Assembly (NCBI GenBank): GCA_024103195.1
Contig: JAGFIW010000027.1
Location: 1 to 49,799 of the forward strand
Reading direction: 5' to 3'
Length of the DNA stretch: 49,799 nt
Origin: Saprospiraceae bacterium
Lineage (GTDB): Bacteria > Bacteroidota > Bacteroidia > Chitinophagales > Saprospiraceae
Each line of letters begins with the position of its first letter. The first letter of the stretch is position 1. Shown one piece after another: positions 26,795 to 35,300 of this stretch. The position numbers and the translations under genes are program-made. A model generated the notes under the pieces. It was not told the origin of the DNA. It worked only from the letters and a program-made list of their open reading frames with translations, and ran no database searches.

Positions 26795-27913
26795 TCACCA
26801 ACCCATCAGCGCGCGGATTTTGCCGTAAATCGCCGTGTTCTCGTAAATGCCGGAGAACAATTCCGCCCCGGCACCATAGGCGAAAACAGGGATCAACGTG
26901 CCGGTGTGACCGGTGGTGGTGAAACCGAATTTCAGCTCCTCCCAGGTGGATTCCGGTTGAATGGCACACCCCCCTGCTTCGTGGTCGGCTGTTACCAGCA
27001 GCAGCGTACCCGGATTGTGGCGGGTGAATGCCAGGGCGGCCGCAATGGCTTCCTCAAAGTCCTGCATTTCTGTTATCAGGTAAGGACCGTTGTTGGCATG
27101 ACCGCCCCAATCGATCTGGGCACCTTCAATCATGGCAAAAAATCCTTTGGCTGACCTGTTGGCGAGGAATTCCAAACCTCGCGTTGTCGCCATAGCCAGA
27201 TAATCCCGTCCGCTCTCGGCCGTCAAAGGGTCTTCATAGGCCGTAAAAAAACCGAACGGGAAAGCCGTATCCGGATGGACTTGAGCGAAATCTTCGGAAA
27301 AATAGGTGGCGATGATGTGGCCACGGGCCTCCATCTCCGCCAGCAGGTCGCGATCGTCCGAGTCCCGGTTTCTGAAATAACGCAATCCGCCCCCAACGTA
27401 ATAGTCCAACCCGAAGTCGGCGAAATCCACGGCGATGGCTTCGTAATTGGCCCGATGGGCATTGTTGGCCACAAATGCTGCCGGCGTAGCGTGGACCAAG
27501 GTGGAAGTGGTGATCATGCCGGTCGCAAAACCCAAGTCGCGGACGTCCTCCAGCAGGGATTTGCAGGGCAGCGTGTCCCTGTCCACCCCGATGGCGTGAT
27601 TGTAGGTTTTGATACCGCAAGAGAAGGCGGTGGCTCCTGCAGCGGAATCGGTGACCAGGTGACTTTGCGAATATGGTTTGTGCAGGCCTATGGTCTGGAA
27701 TTGTTCCAGGACCGACCGGTTGCCGCCGGCATACATTCCCGCAGTGATTTGGGTGAGGCCCATGCCGTCGCCGATCATAAGGATTACGTTGCGCACGGGT
27801 CCGGAGGCGGGACCTGGGGTCAAAACCTGATGGAGGGAAGGAGGGGCCTGGGCGTGTGCAACCAGTACATGAGCCATCAAGATCCCGATAAATGGGAAGA
27901 AGGACCATTTCAT
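26795..27913 (-). CDS. secreted alkaline phosphatase (PhoA superfamily)
   Basis: A 372-residue exported phosphomonoesterase. A signal peptide (cleavage after AHAQ) is followed by the metal-binding IGDGMG, the nucleophile loop VTDSAAGATAFSCG (Ser of DSA), the EGAQIDWGGHAN metal block, TADHEAGG, and the TGHTGT C-terminal His block. All metal ligands expected for the family appear present. It releases phosphate from organic esters in the periplasm or outside. A promoter box lies four bases upstream of the ATG, so it is transcribed separately from dprA. No Pho-box was recognised. Confidence 0.92.
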   Translation of the reverse strand: MKWSFFPFIGILMAHVLVAHAQAPPSLHQVLTPGPASGPVRNVILMIGDGMGLTQITAGMYAGGNRSVLEQFQTIGLHKPYSQSHLVTDSAAGATAFSCGIKTYNHAIGVDRDTLPCKSLLEDVRDLGFATGMITTSTLVHATPAAFVANNAHRANYEAIAVDFADFGLDYYVGGGLRYFRNRDSDDRDLLAEMEARGHIIATYFSEDFAQVHPDTAFPFGFFTAYEDPLTAESGRDYLAMATTRGLEFLANRSAKGFFAMIEGAQIDWGGHANNGPYLITEMQDFEEAIAAALAFTRHNPGTLLLVTADHEAGGCAIQPESTWEELKFGFTTTGHTGTLIPVFAYGAGAELFSGIYENTAIYGKIRALMGW

Positions 27914-27917
27914 GCCG

Positions 27918-27925
27918 CAAAATTA
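27918..27925 (-). promoter_or_regulatory. sigma-ABfr -7 box for the phosphatase gene
   Basis: TAATTTTG on the minus strand ends four bases before the ATG, so transcription would start at or next to the start codon and yield a leaderless mRNA. Confidence 0.5.
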
Positions 27926-27962
27926 GGAGGTGTTCCGGCACGTGCGAATGCCGGAAAGAATA

Positions 27963-29087
27963 TTAACCCGGAATTGACACACCAGGCGCCAGGGCGTACC
28001 GTTTTCCGGGCAGGGTGTGCACAATGCCTTTGAATTCCATACGAAGAAGAAGAGCGGAGACATTGCCCGGCGTCATCCGGAGCCTGAATCCGAGATCGTC
28101 GATCAACCACTCCGGGTTTTCGCGGAGCAGTTGGACCATTTTCTCCTCGTCCTCTTCCAGATCATGAAAAAGGCGGCCTTGCGCCGTACGTCCGGCGAGG
28201 TCATTGACAGGGTCCCACCGCATGAAAAGGGCGAGGTCTTCCGTGGATTCGATGAGATGGGCCTTGTGGGATTTGATCAGAAGATTGCACCCTCTGGAGC
28301 AAGGATCCTGAATTCTGCCGGGCACGGCAAACACGTCCTTGTTGAAGCGATTGGCGAATTCGGCGGTGATCATGGATCCACCTTTTTCTCTGCTCTCGAC
28401 GACAACCAGGGCATCGCTCATGGCGGCGATGACGCGATTGCGCATTGGAAAATTCTCCTTGTCCGGACGGGTGTTCCAGGAAAATTCGGTCAACAGGCCA
28501 CTGTCTCCCGACATACGGCTGGCGAGATGGCGGTGGGCGGCCGGATAAAGGGTATGAAAGCCGTGTCCCAGGATGCCAATGGTAGGCAAACTTTCCTGCA
28601 GGGCGGCATGATGTGCATAACTGTCCACGCCGTGTGCCATCCCGGAAACCACGAGGACACCATAGGGCTTCAATCCTCTGACCAGCTCCTCGGTAAATAT
28701 TTTGCCCTGGGCCGTGGGTGTACGGGTGCCGATGACACCCACCGTCCTGTCGGCCTGCAAGTTGGGTTGACCACGCACATACAACAGCAAGGGGCTCTCT
28801 TCAAAATGACGCAGGCGAGACGGATAAGCGGGATCGAGATAACTGATGGCCCGGATCCCCTCCTTTTCCAGGGTCCGCCATTCTTGTTCCGCTTCGCGGT
28901 GGACGGAGGGATCCCTGAGATTTCGGGCGATGATTTCCCCGATTTGGGGGATGCGGGAAAGTTGGGGAAGGGATTGGCGGAAGACAGCTTCGGGACTTCC
29001 GCAATAACTGACCAGTATCCGGCCGAGAACCGGTCCAACCATGGGTACCCTACTGAGTGCCATGAGTGAAAGGAGCGCGCCATCCAT
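27963..29087 (-). CDS. dprA: DNA-processing protein A
   Basis: A 374-residue DprA/Smf protein that loads RecA on incoming single-stranded DNA during natural transformation. It has an N-terminal helical region with a helix-hairpin-helix-like start (1-70), then the Rossmann core with GVIGTRTPTAQG, SGMAHGVDSYAH and ENFPMRNRVIAAMSDALVVVE, and a C-terminal winged-helix domain from about 300 (DDLGFRLRMTPGNVSALLLRME). Length is normal. It has its own promoter box four bases upstream. Other competence genes are not in the window. Confidence 0.94.
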   Translation of the reverse strand: MDGALLSLMALSRVPMVGPVLGRILVSYCGSPEAVFRQSLPQLSRIPQIGEIIARNLRDPSVHREAEQEWRTLEKEGIRAISYLDPAYPSRLRHFEESPLLLYVRGQPNLQADRTVGVIGTRTPTAQGKIFTEELVRGLKPYGVLVVSGMAHGVDSYAHHAALQESLPTIGILGHGFHTLYPAAHRHLASRMSGDSGLLTEFSWNTRPDKENFPMRNRVIAAMSDALVVVESREKGGSMITAEFANRFNKDVFAVPGRIQDPCSRGCNLLIKSHKAHLIESTEDLALFMRWDPVNDLAGRTAQGRLFHDLEEDEEKMVQLLRENPEWLIDDLGFRLRMTPGNVSALLLRMEFKGIVHTLPGKRYALAPGVSIPG

Positions 29088-29091
29088 CCCT

Positions 29092-29099
29092 CAAAAATA
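29092..29099 (-). promoter_or_regulatory. sigma-ABfr -7 box for dprA
   Basis: TATTTTTG on the minus strand ends four bases before the dprA ATG, implying a leaderless or near-leaderless mRNA. Confidence 0.5.
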
Positions 29100-29177
29100 C
29101 ACCTTTCAAACAAAATGTTTGAAAGTATTTCCGATCAAGTCGTGCGAGAATGATGAAAAGGAATACCGGGGTCGGTT

Positions 29178-29585
29178 TCAGGGGTTCAGGCGGGCAAATA
29201 CCAGGCCTGCGACCAGGCTCTGACCAAATCCGTAGGCCACCCAGGTAAAAACCATTCCGGGGGGCACATCGATCGCACTGAAGGTGATCCACATGATGGG
29301 AATGATGGCGACGATGAGGTAAATGAAGCCCAGCTCGACGGCCCGCCGTACCCAGTGACCGCTGAAGATGGAGCGGAAGCGATGCCAGAACCACCCCAGG
29401 GCAAAGCTCAGAATGAAGGGGTGTAGATAGAACATCCAATTGCGGTCATCTTCCGCACGGAACACCGGATTGTAGTATTCTTCCGCCAAATGGGGAAAGA
29501 AACTGACCAGCAGATAGAGCATTGCGACACTGACGCCAAGCAGCAGGAAGCCGGAAACCACACTGGACAGGACATACTTGTTCAT
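29178..29585 (-). CDS. small four-helix membrane protein, unknown function
   Basis: A 135-residue protein with four predicted membrane segments (about 7-31, 50-68, 83-104 and 108-131) and short loops. A Trp/His/Arg patch (GWFWHRFRS) follows the second segment, and a Pro-Pro-Gly lies between the last two. No family is recognised with confidence; it recalls small DUF1761-like membrane proteins in layout only. It lies 90 bases upstream of dprA on the same strand; dprA has its own promoter, so a shared role is not implied. It faces a 362-base non-coding gap on its upstream side. Confidence 0.6.
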   Translation of the reverse strand: MNKYVLSSVVSGFLLLGVSVAMLYLLVSFFPHLAEEYYNPVFRAEDDRNWMFYLHPFILSFALGWFWHRFRSIFSGHWVRRAVELGFIYLIVAIIPIMWITFSAIDVPPGMVFTWVAYGFGQSLVAGLVFARLNP

Positions 29586-29947
29586 CGCGCAGGAATTTCA
29601 ACGAATGTACCGGTTTCTCGCGGAATGCCATTCGGGAGGAGGTAAGCATTTCAGGACTTCCATCGTCCTGCTTCCGCCCGGCAGTGCCTACGGCGATGGC
29701 CAGGGAAATTCGTATGAAGAACGAAAATGCGTTATTCTCCTTTTGGCTTGTAAGGCCCGGAGCCAGGCCGGAGAATAAGTAGGCTCATGCCATTGGCTTC
29801 ATGCCCAGTTGCTTGCCAACTGAAGCGACATTCCACCTGGGTCCGGAGAAAGGCTCTTTCCGTAGGAAAATTCCCGGAATGGTGAAGGGCACCATGCCCG
29901 GGGAGGGACTGAATTGCCTATCTTTACGCTCCAACAACTCAGGTATT
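29586..29947. other. 362-base intergenic region with a long hairpin
   Basis: No convincing gene was found; the open frames here lack family patterns. The notable feature is TTATTCTCC (29732-29740) facing GGAGAATAA (29770-29778), a perfect nine-base-pair stem, with an inner GGCT/AGCC pairing that can extend it across a small internal loop. It could be a structured RNA, the end of a small transcript, or a protein-binding palindrome. A promoter-like box for the DUF3127 gene lies at the right edge. Confidence 0.45.
29919..29926 (+). promoter_or_regulatory. possible -7 box for the DUF3127 gene
   Basis: TATCTTTA, 21 bases before the ATG at 29948, differs from TAnnTTTG in the last base only. Confidence 0.3.
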
Positions 29948-30334
29948 ATGGCATTCGAGATCACCGGAAAGCTTCACCGGATATTTCCCATTGAAGAGAA
30001 ATCAAGTTCGTTCCGGACGCGGGACATCGTTCTGGAGGTGCAGGACGGCAATTTCATGCAGTACATCAAATTCCAGTTGACGCAAGACCGCTGTGCCTTG
30101 GCGGACGCTTTTCGTGAAGGGGAGGAAGTACGTGTGTCCTTCAATCTGAGGGGCCGGGAATGGCAGGGCAAATATTTCACGAATCTGGATGCCTGGCGTA
30201 TCGAGGCCGTTCAGACAGGAGCGTCTGCCATGGGAGCGTCCAACGACGATCCTTTTACCGGTGTTCCTTTCCCGGAGTCTGTTCCGGAAACCTCCGGGTC
30301 GGATCAGGGTGTTGACGACGATCTTCCCTTCTGA
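29948..30334 (+). CDS. DUF3127 protein with SSB-like acidic tail
   Basis: A 128-residue Bacteroidota protein of the DUF3127 family, thought to have an OB fold related to single-stranded DNA-binding proteins. Family pattern: an ITGKLHRIFP start, VLEVQDGNFMQYIKFQLTQDR, and a VSFNLRGREW-GKYFTNLDAWRIE core. Residues 1-90 form the domain, then a Gly/Ser/Pro/Asp-rich linker and the C-terminus DDDLPF. That tip is almost the DDDIPF tail by which SSB recruits repair and replication proteins, so a partner-recruiting role is likely (inference). The ATG at 29948 follows the family start. The Trp-repeat gene lies 12 bases downstream. Confidence 0.9.
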   Translation: MAFEITGKLHRIFPIEEKSSSFRTRDIVLEVQDGNFMQYIKFQLTQDRCALADAFREGEEVRVSFNLRGREWQGKYFTNLDAWRIEAVQTGASAMGASNDDPFTGVPFPESVPETSGSDQGVDDDLPF

Positions 30335-30346
30335 ACTTCATCACGC

Positions 30347-30895
30347 ATGCGTCTGCTCCTCCTGATTCTTGGCCTGTTAGCCATCCATGCCTCGCTTGTT
30401 GCCCAGCGGTTCGGTGGGATCTACACGCGATTTGAGGATGACCTGCGGGAGTGGATCATTACTGACCCGGAAGGACAGGAGATCGGTTTTTTGCGGATGC
30501 GGTGGATGCTCAACAACGACATCACCCAATGGGATTACCGGATTGGCGAGCAACAGGGCGAGATCCGCGCCCGCTGGAGGGACAACTTCAGTGAATGGGA
30601 AGTTCACGGTGGCGGACAGATTATCACCCTGCGGCAAATCTGGCGGGATGTACCTACGGAGTGGCGGCTCACCAATGACGAAGGCCTGACTATCCAATGG
30701 GTGACGCGCTGGGCCAACACACCCGAAGAATGGGAACTCAGAGAAAAACGGGAATTCGGCCGCTTTGAACAATTCACAGCGTGGGAGGGGGATCCCAGAG
30801 ATTGGGTCATCATCGATGAATTGCCCGACGACTTTCCGCTTCCAATGCGAATGGGAATGGTCTTCCTGCCGGTCCTGTTGGTCGTATTACCCTGA
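30347..30895 (+). CDS. secreted tryptophan-repeat protein, unknown
   Basis: A 182-residue protein with a signal peptide (cleavage after LVAQ) and a body made of about six units of 22-25 residues. Each has the pattern DxxxEW near its start and RW or similar near its end: DDLREWII, NDITQWDY, DNFSEWEV, DVPTEWRL, NTPEEWEL and GDPRDWVI. The regular Trp, charged and hydrophobic alternation suggests stacked beta-hairpins with exposed aromatic rows. The C-terminus is hydrophobic (MVFLPVLLVVLP) and could sit in a membrane or pack on the repeats. No family was recognised. It follows DUF3127 by 12 bases and is convergent with bcp, six bases away. Confidence 0.6.
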   Translation: MRLLLLILGLLAIHASLVAQRFGGIYTRFEDDLREWIITDPEGQEIGFLRMRWMLNNDITQWDYRIGEQQGEIRARWRDNFSEWEVHGGGQIITLRQIWRDVPTEWRLTNDEGLTIQWVTRWANTPEEWELREKREFGRFEQFTAWEGDPRDWVIIDELPDDFPLPMRMGMVFLPVLLVVLP

Positions 30896-30900
30896 CCGGA

Positions 30901-31350
30901 TCAGGCCGCAAGAATCTGGTCAGCATGTTCCTTGGTATCGACCTTGTCAATGATCCTTTCAATGTGCCCTTTCTCATCGATGATAAAGGTGGTGCGCAAC
31001 ACGCCCATATACTCCCTGCCCATGAATTTTTTGAGGCCCCAAACGCCATAGGCCTTCAGGATATTTGCCTCGGGGTCGGCGAGAAGGGAGAAAGGAAGGT
31101 TGTATTTCTCGATGAATTTCTGGTGCTTTTTTTCGCTGTCCGGTGAAACGCCGAGGATGGCATAGCCCTTCTTAAGAAACCGGGAATAATGATCTCGAAG
31201 ACTACAGGCCTCAGCTGTACAGCCGGGCGTGTCGTCCTTGGGATAGAAATACAGGACCAGTTTTTTCCCTTTGAATTGTTGAAGGGTCAATATTTCTCCG
31301 TTCTCGTTGGGTGCGGAGAAGTCGGGGGCTTTGTCACCTGGTTTCAACAT
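30901..31350 (-). CDS. bcp: thioredoxin-dependent peroxiredoxin (Bcp/PrxQ)
   Basis: A 149-residue peroxidase that reduces hydrogen peroxide and organic peroxides. The peroxidatic Cys44 is in DTPGCTAEAC and the resolving Cys49 lies five residues on, the atypical two-Cys pattern of PrxQ. PDFSAPNENG and the TTFIIDEKG strand complete the fold. It is cytosolic. It lies 53 bases downstream of the M23 gene on the same strand but no clear promoter box was found for it. Confidence 0.95.
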   Translation of the reverse strand: MLKPGDKAPDFSAPNENGEILTLQQFKGKKLVLYFYPKDDTPGCTAEACSLRDHYSRFLKKGYAILGVSPDSEKKHQKFIEKYNLPFSLLADPEANILKAYGVWGLKKFMGREYMGVLRTTFIIDEKGHIERIIDKVDTKEHADQILAA

Positions 31351-31403
31351 GCGTATCCTTCGTTTATGCTCACAACGGGACGGCGAAGGAATGGTTCACG
31401 ACG

Positions 31404-33107
31404 CTACAGGGTATCCCGGAGCATGACATTGTTGCCCCTTTCATCCCTCACGCGCAATTCCAGGAGCCGCCTGCCGACATTTGCTTTTGATGGCGGATAA
31501 AAAGTCAGGACTTTGTCGCCATGGTTCCAGGAACCGGGCACCCATTGGCCATCCACTTGGATATCCCAACGGACATTTCGCCCGCCATGTGCGTCTGACA
31601 GGTCATCCTGGAGAACAAATCGCCAGGGACCGGCACGGACATGACCAGCGGAAGTGACGGACCGGATGACCGGGGCCAGCGTATCGGCATACAACCTGTA
31701 GGTATCCAGCCGATGGGTACGAAAGGAAAGACGGCCATCCTGATACCTGCCGCCACATGACATCCAACGGTCGCCATCCTTGTAGGCTCCCACCCAGATT
31801 TCTGGATTTGAACGGGCATATTCAGGAAGGAGCAGGGTTACATCCATGTCCTTGTGCAGGGGAAGCCCCGGATGGTGAAGTTTGTATTCCACCTGGCCCG
31901 ATGCCGATTCCAGACGTGCATATTCAAAATAGGTGGTCTCATAGAGAGCACCTGCCGGAATGCGCCATGAAATATCGCTTTCCTCATGGGAAAAATCCTC
32001 TCCGAACGGGATCCGGAATTGGTATAGACGGGGAAGCGGCTCGTCCATTTTCTCATCACGCCGGATCCAGAACCGGAGTTGTGACGACCGCCCCGCCTGA
32101 TCGGTAACGGATATGGTCACCTCTCTTTTTTCCCATTGGCTGAGCGTGATCACACCTGCTTTTTTCAAAACCGGGTACATCGGCAACCGATTACCCTGCA
32201 GCGGATAGCAACGGTACACCTTACGCCTGTTGAATACCCATTCGGCATGGTCCCAATGGGCGTTGTTATACCTCGTCAAGCGGAGGTCCAGGCTGTCGGA
32301 GCGCCATTCAAACACGTTTTCCCGATCGACATCCACGCGAAGCATGCGGATACCGGTCCGAAACCGGTTGCCGGCTACCGGGTCATGGGCGGCGACGCCC
32401 AGCCCTACCCGCCAGGCGCCGATCCGGAGGGTATCACCCTTGACTTTGTACACCAATCCTTTTTTCAACAGGGGGACATTGACGTCGAAAAGAGGCAGCA
32501 GTTTGTCGTCGAGGCCATAGACTTTCAATCCCGTCAATACCGGAGGCTGATTGTCCGGAAACCGGATGCCCGCCCGGGCCGGATCCAGGGCATGAAAACC
32601 ATCCCTTTCCCGGAGTTCAAAATGAAGGTGAACACCTGTGGACCGACCGGTAGTGCCCATCAGGCCCAACAACTGGCCCTGGCGCACCGGAAACTGGTTT
32701 CTGTCCAGCACCAGGTCGATTTCCTCCTTTCGCCAGGCAAACCGGATGGTATCCACCCAGGCTTGCAAAGCGGGATTGAACCGTTCGAGATGGGCATATA
32801 CCGAGGTGCGACCATCGGGGTGGCGCACATGGATTGCACGGCCATAACCGTCGTGGGAAATGATAATCCGGCACACAAAACCGGCGGCCACCGATATCAC
32901 CGGATCACCGGCTTTGCCGCCGGAGGACCGGAGATCCACACCGGCGTGAAAATGGTCTTCCCGCAGTTCGCAAAAAGATCCGGTCAGGACCATGGGATGC
33001 CTGACGGGAGGCCGGTATGTCTGGGCCAGGGCCGTCCACCCCGTCAAACATGCCACGACCAACAAAGCCACCCTGGATAACATGCCTGCAAGATACGACC
33101 GGAACAA
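31404..33107 (-). CDS. exported M23-family metallopeptidase with large C-terminal region
   Basis: A 567-residue secreted protein. A signal peptide (cleavage after TALAQ) precedes an M23 (LytM) domain with metal ligands in HAGVD (His54, Asp58) and the catalytic HLHF (His160, His162), plus the GDPVISVAAGFV and YGRAIHVRH strands. The domain should cut peptidoglycan cross-links or other glycine-rich peptides. The remaining 380 residues are beta-rich and not recognised; this long tail is common in Bacteroidota M23 proteins. An internal ATG at 33083 would also leave a signal peptide. It is the last gene of a closely packed minus-strand train, 22 bases after a GT4 gene. Confidence 0.88.
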   Translation of the reverse strand: MFRSYLAGMLSRVALLVVACLTGWTALAQTYRPPVRHPMVLTGSFCELREDHFHAGVDLRSSGGKAGDPVISVAAGFVCRIIISHDGYGRAIHVRHPDGRTSVYAHLERFNPALQAWVDTIRFAWRKEEIDLVLDRNQFPVRQGQLLGLMGTTGRSTGVHLHFELRERDGFHALDPARAGIRFPDNQPPVLTGLKVYGLDDKLLPLFDVNVPLLKKGLVYKVKGDTLRIGAWRVGLGVAAHDPVAGNRFRTGIRMLRVDVDRENVFEWRSDSLDLRLTRYNNAHWDHAEWVFNRRKVYRCYPLQGNRLPMYPVLKKAGVITLSQWEKREVTISVTDQAGRSSQLRFWIRRDEKMDEPLPRLYQFRIPFGEDFSHEESDISWRIPAGALYETTYFEYARLESASGQVEYKLHHPGLPLHKDMDVTLLLPEYARSNPEIWVGAYKDGDRWMSCGGRYQDGRLSFRTHRLDTYRLYADTLAPVIRSVTSAGHVRAGPWRFVLQDDLSDAHGGRNVRWDIQVDGQWVPGSWNHGDKVLTFYPPSKANVGRRLLELRVRDERGNNVMLRDTL

Positions 33108-33129
33108 TGGCCTTTTCCCCCGGCGGAAA

Positions 33130-34239
33130 TCAGCCGGCTGATTTTTTTGAACCGGTCACCTCTTCATAAAGGGCCACATATCCCCGGACAGCGTCCTCCA
33201 GTGGAAAACTCCGGGGAGGCGAAACCGTCCAGGCCTCCCGATGAGCGTCCACCAGCGCCTTGTACATGGCTGCTTCCGTCAGGTTGTCTATGGTAATGGT
33301 TTTTCCTCCGGCCACTTCGGCCAGTGCCGCCCGGCCACTGTGGACCACCGGAACACCGATGGCTACAGCTTCGGCTGCTACAAAACAAAACCCTTCACTA
33401 TAGGAGGGGATCACCACGCAGGAGGAATGCGCGACGAGGTGAAACAGCCGGTCGGGATCCAGATCGTGCCAGAGTTCTATGCGGCCGGCATGGACCGAGG
33501 AATGGATCTGGCGAAGGATACGATTGTACAGCGGACGAGGATAAGTGGGAATGATGCAGCAAAACCGCGCATCAGGATGGGCTTCCAAAAAGCGCAGCGC
33601 GGCCGGGACAAGAATATCCAGACCTTTGGAATAACCCAGGCGACCGAAATAAGTGAAGATGAAGGACCCAGGGGGTTGATGACCATACGCGGCCCACGGG
33701 AATTCAGGGAGTCCATTGTAGATCAGCGTAACGGCCTTCGGGCTTTTACCGGCGTGGATCAGCGATTGGGCCGTGGCCCGGGAAACGGCGACGAAGCGGT
33801 GAAAAGGCAACAAGAGGATCCATCGTTCCCAGCACCAATACGCCAGCCTCATGGGCATCGGGATCCATGGCAATTGCCACCAAAGGCGGCCCCAAACCTC
33901 ATGGAAGGTGATGACAGCAGGCATGCGGCGTAAGAAAGCGACGATCCATGCCGGGAGCGCCGCATTGTAGGAGGTGGTTTGTATCAGGTCATAGGCGCCG
34001 GCGACTTTCCAGACCCTGGACAAACTGAAAAAGGAAAAAAGAAACCGGTTATGGCAGGTTACCCGGTGGATGGTGATGCCATCCATCATTTCGACTTCGG
34101 GCAGGTCGGAACGAAAACGTGTCGTCACCACCCCAACCCCATGTCCCTGCGCCACCAGCTCCCGGGCGAGCGAGAGAAAAAGGCTTTCCGCCCCTCCGAT
34201 ATAGGGGTGGAAATGTTCCAGTACAAAAAGAACTTTCAC
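33130..34239 (-). CDS. GT4-family glycosyltransferase
   Basis: A 369-residue GT-B glycosyltransferase. The N-terminus VLFVLEHFHPYIGGAES holds the Gly-Gly acceptor-side loop, YFGRLGYSKGLDIL begins the donor domain, and EGFCFVAAE is the E-x7-E donor-binding motif (about 290-300). It has no membrane segment and works on the cytosolic face, adding one sugar to a growing glycan. The start is a GTG at 34239, inside the DUF2304 stop codon (GTGA overlap); no ATG fits the family start (K-V-L-F-V), and frames extending further upstream run through DUF2304. Donor and linkage cannot be told. Confidence 0.88.
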   Translation of the reverse strand: MKVLFVLEHFHPYIGGAESLFLSLARELVAQGHGVGVVTTRFRSDLPEVEMMDGITIHRVTCHNRFLFSFFSLSRVWKVAGAYDLIQTTSYNAALPAWIVAFLRRMPAVITFHEVWGRLWWQLPWIPMPMRLAYWCWERWILLLPFHRFVAVSRATAQSLIHAGKSPKAVTLIYNGLPEFPWAAYGHQPPGSFIFTYFGRLGYSKGLDILVPAALRFLEAHPDARFCCIIPTYPRPLYNRILRQIHSSVHAGRIELWHDLDPDRLFHLVAHSSCVVIPSYSEGFCFVAAEAVAIGVPVVHSGRAALAEVAGGKTITIDNLTEAAMYKALVDAHREAWTVSPPRSFPLEDAVRGYVALYEEVTGSKKSAG

Positions 34240-34586
34240 TGATTTTCTTCCTTGGCATTTTCTTCCAGCGCCAGTTTTCTGGTCAGACGGGTAAGGGCCG
34301 ACTGTTGCTCCTTGATCATGAAAAAGAGCTTGTACTGGATAAAAAAGATCAACCCCAGACAAAAGAAAATGATGGCGTTGATGTTGCTTTTGATACCGAA
34401 AATGCGGGCAATCAGGTTGGATATGGTGTCCGGGAAAATGGCCACCAGGATGACCCCCAACCAAAAACCGAACCCCAGGAGCGTTTCCTGCCAGCCGGCT
34501 CTTGACAAAGCAAAGCGCCGAAGCATGTTCATGATGAACACCAATCCGATCAGCGGTACAATCAGTTGATAGATTTCGAAATCCAT
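34236..34586 (-). CDS. DUF2304 membrane protein
   Basis: A 116-residue protein with three membrane segments (about 5-21, 34-52 and 66-90) and a charged coiled tail, the layout of DUF2304. These small proteins are usually encoded next to a DPM1-like GT2, as here (4 bases after it), and probably form a membrane partner or flippase-like subunit for the polyprenyl-phosphate sugar (inference from context). Its stop overlaps the next gene's GTG. Confidence 0.85.
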   Translation of the reverse strand: MDFEIYQLIVPLIGLVFIMNMLRRFALSRAGWQETLLGFGFWLGVILVAIFPDTISNLIARIFGIKSNINAIIFFCLGLIFFIQYKLFFMIKEQQSALTRLTRKLALEENAKEENQ

Positions 34587-34590
34587 GGTT

Positions 34591-35295
34591 TTAATTTTTC
34601 GGGGTGAACACCAGTTTCCAAATCAAATTGATGGCCGTGATGACACCGGTGTGGAGGTTTTGGCCTTTGCTCATCGAATAGTCTGTATAGGAAACAGAGA
34701 TCGGGATTTCCGCTACTTTCAGATTAAGCATTTCTGCTTGAATGATCATTTCCGAGCAATACCCGAATCCGTCGATATGCAACTCCAACCGCTCAATGGC
34801 ATGGCGGTTGAGCAACCGGAATCCCGATTGGGTATCCGAGTACCAACGCCGGCAAAACCAGTTGGTGAAAACATTGGAAATCTGATTATACAAAACGCGG
34901 ATCCAGGGTACATCGCCCTTTTTTTCCACGAACCGGCTACCGATGGCGATGTCGCAATCCCCTTTGGCCATGCGGGTCATCATCCTGGCCAGATCTTCCG
35001 GGTGATGCTGGCCGTCGGCATCCATTTGTGCCACAAACCGAATGCCTTTTTTTCGCGCGTAATACAATCCTGTCTGGGCTACGGCTCCTGCGCCCCGGTT
35101 GACTAAATGGCTGATGACCATGGCCCCGCCCAGCTCGGCCTGGGCAGCCGTATCATCCGTACTGCCGTCATCGACCACAAGGATATTCGGATACCCGCAT
35201 TGCCGGATATGCGCCACCACCCCGCGAATGACAGGTCCTTCGTTGAAAGCGGGAATAATGACCCATATGTCCTCCGGTTTTATGATGGCGGGCAT
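34591..35295 (-). CDS. polyprenyl-phosphate glycosyltransferase (GT2, DPM1-like)
   Basis: A 234-residue GT-A glycosyltransferase. It has VIIPAFNEG at the start, VVDDGSTDDT, the metal-binding MDADGQHHPED (D-x-D) and AIGSRF, all as in dolichol/undecaprenyl-phosphate sugar transferases. It has no C-terminal membrane helices, which fits pairing with the DUF2304 protein that follows. Likely product: an undecaprenyl-phosphate sugar used outside the membrane by a GT-C enzyme, for which the 1138-residue protein five bases upstream is the obvious candidate. Confidence 0.9.
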   Translation of the reverse strand: MPAIIKPEDIWVIIPAFNEGPVIRGVVAHIRQCGYPNILVVDDGSTDDTAAQAELGGAMVISHLVNRGAGAVAQTGLYYARKKGIRFVAQMDADGQHHPEDLARMMTRMAKGDCDIAIGSRFVEKKGDVPWIRVLYNQISNVFTNWFCRRWYSDTQSGFRLLNRHAIERLELHIDGFGYCSEMIIQAEMLNLKVAEIPISVSYTDYSMSKGQNLHTGVITAINLIWKLVFTPKN

Positions 35296-35300
35296 TTTTT

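Noticed and set aside
28017-29069. 350-codon plus-strand open frame
   Set aside because: Antisense to dprA, which has all its conserved motifs.
31404-33107. M23 peptidase considered as a member of the glycan pathway
   Set aside because: It is only 22 bases after the GT4 gene and may share the transcript, but its known family role is peptide cleavage; no evidence ties it to the glycan itself.
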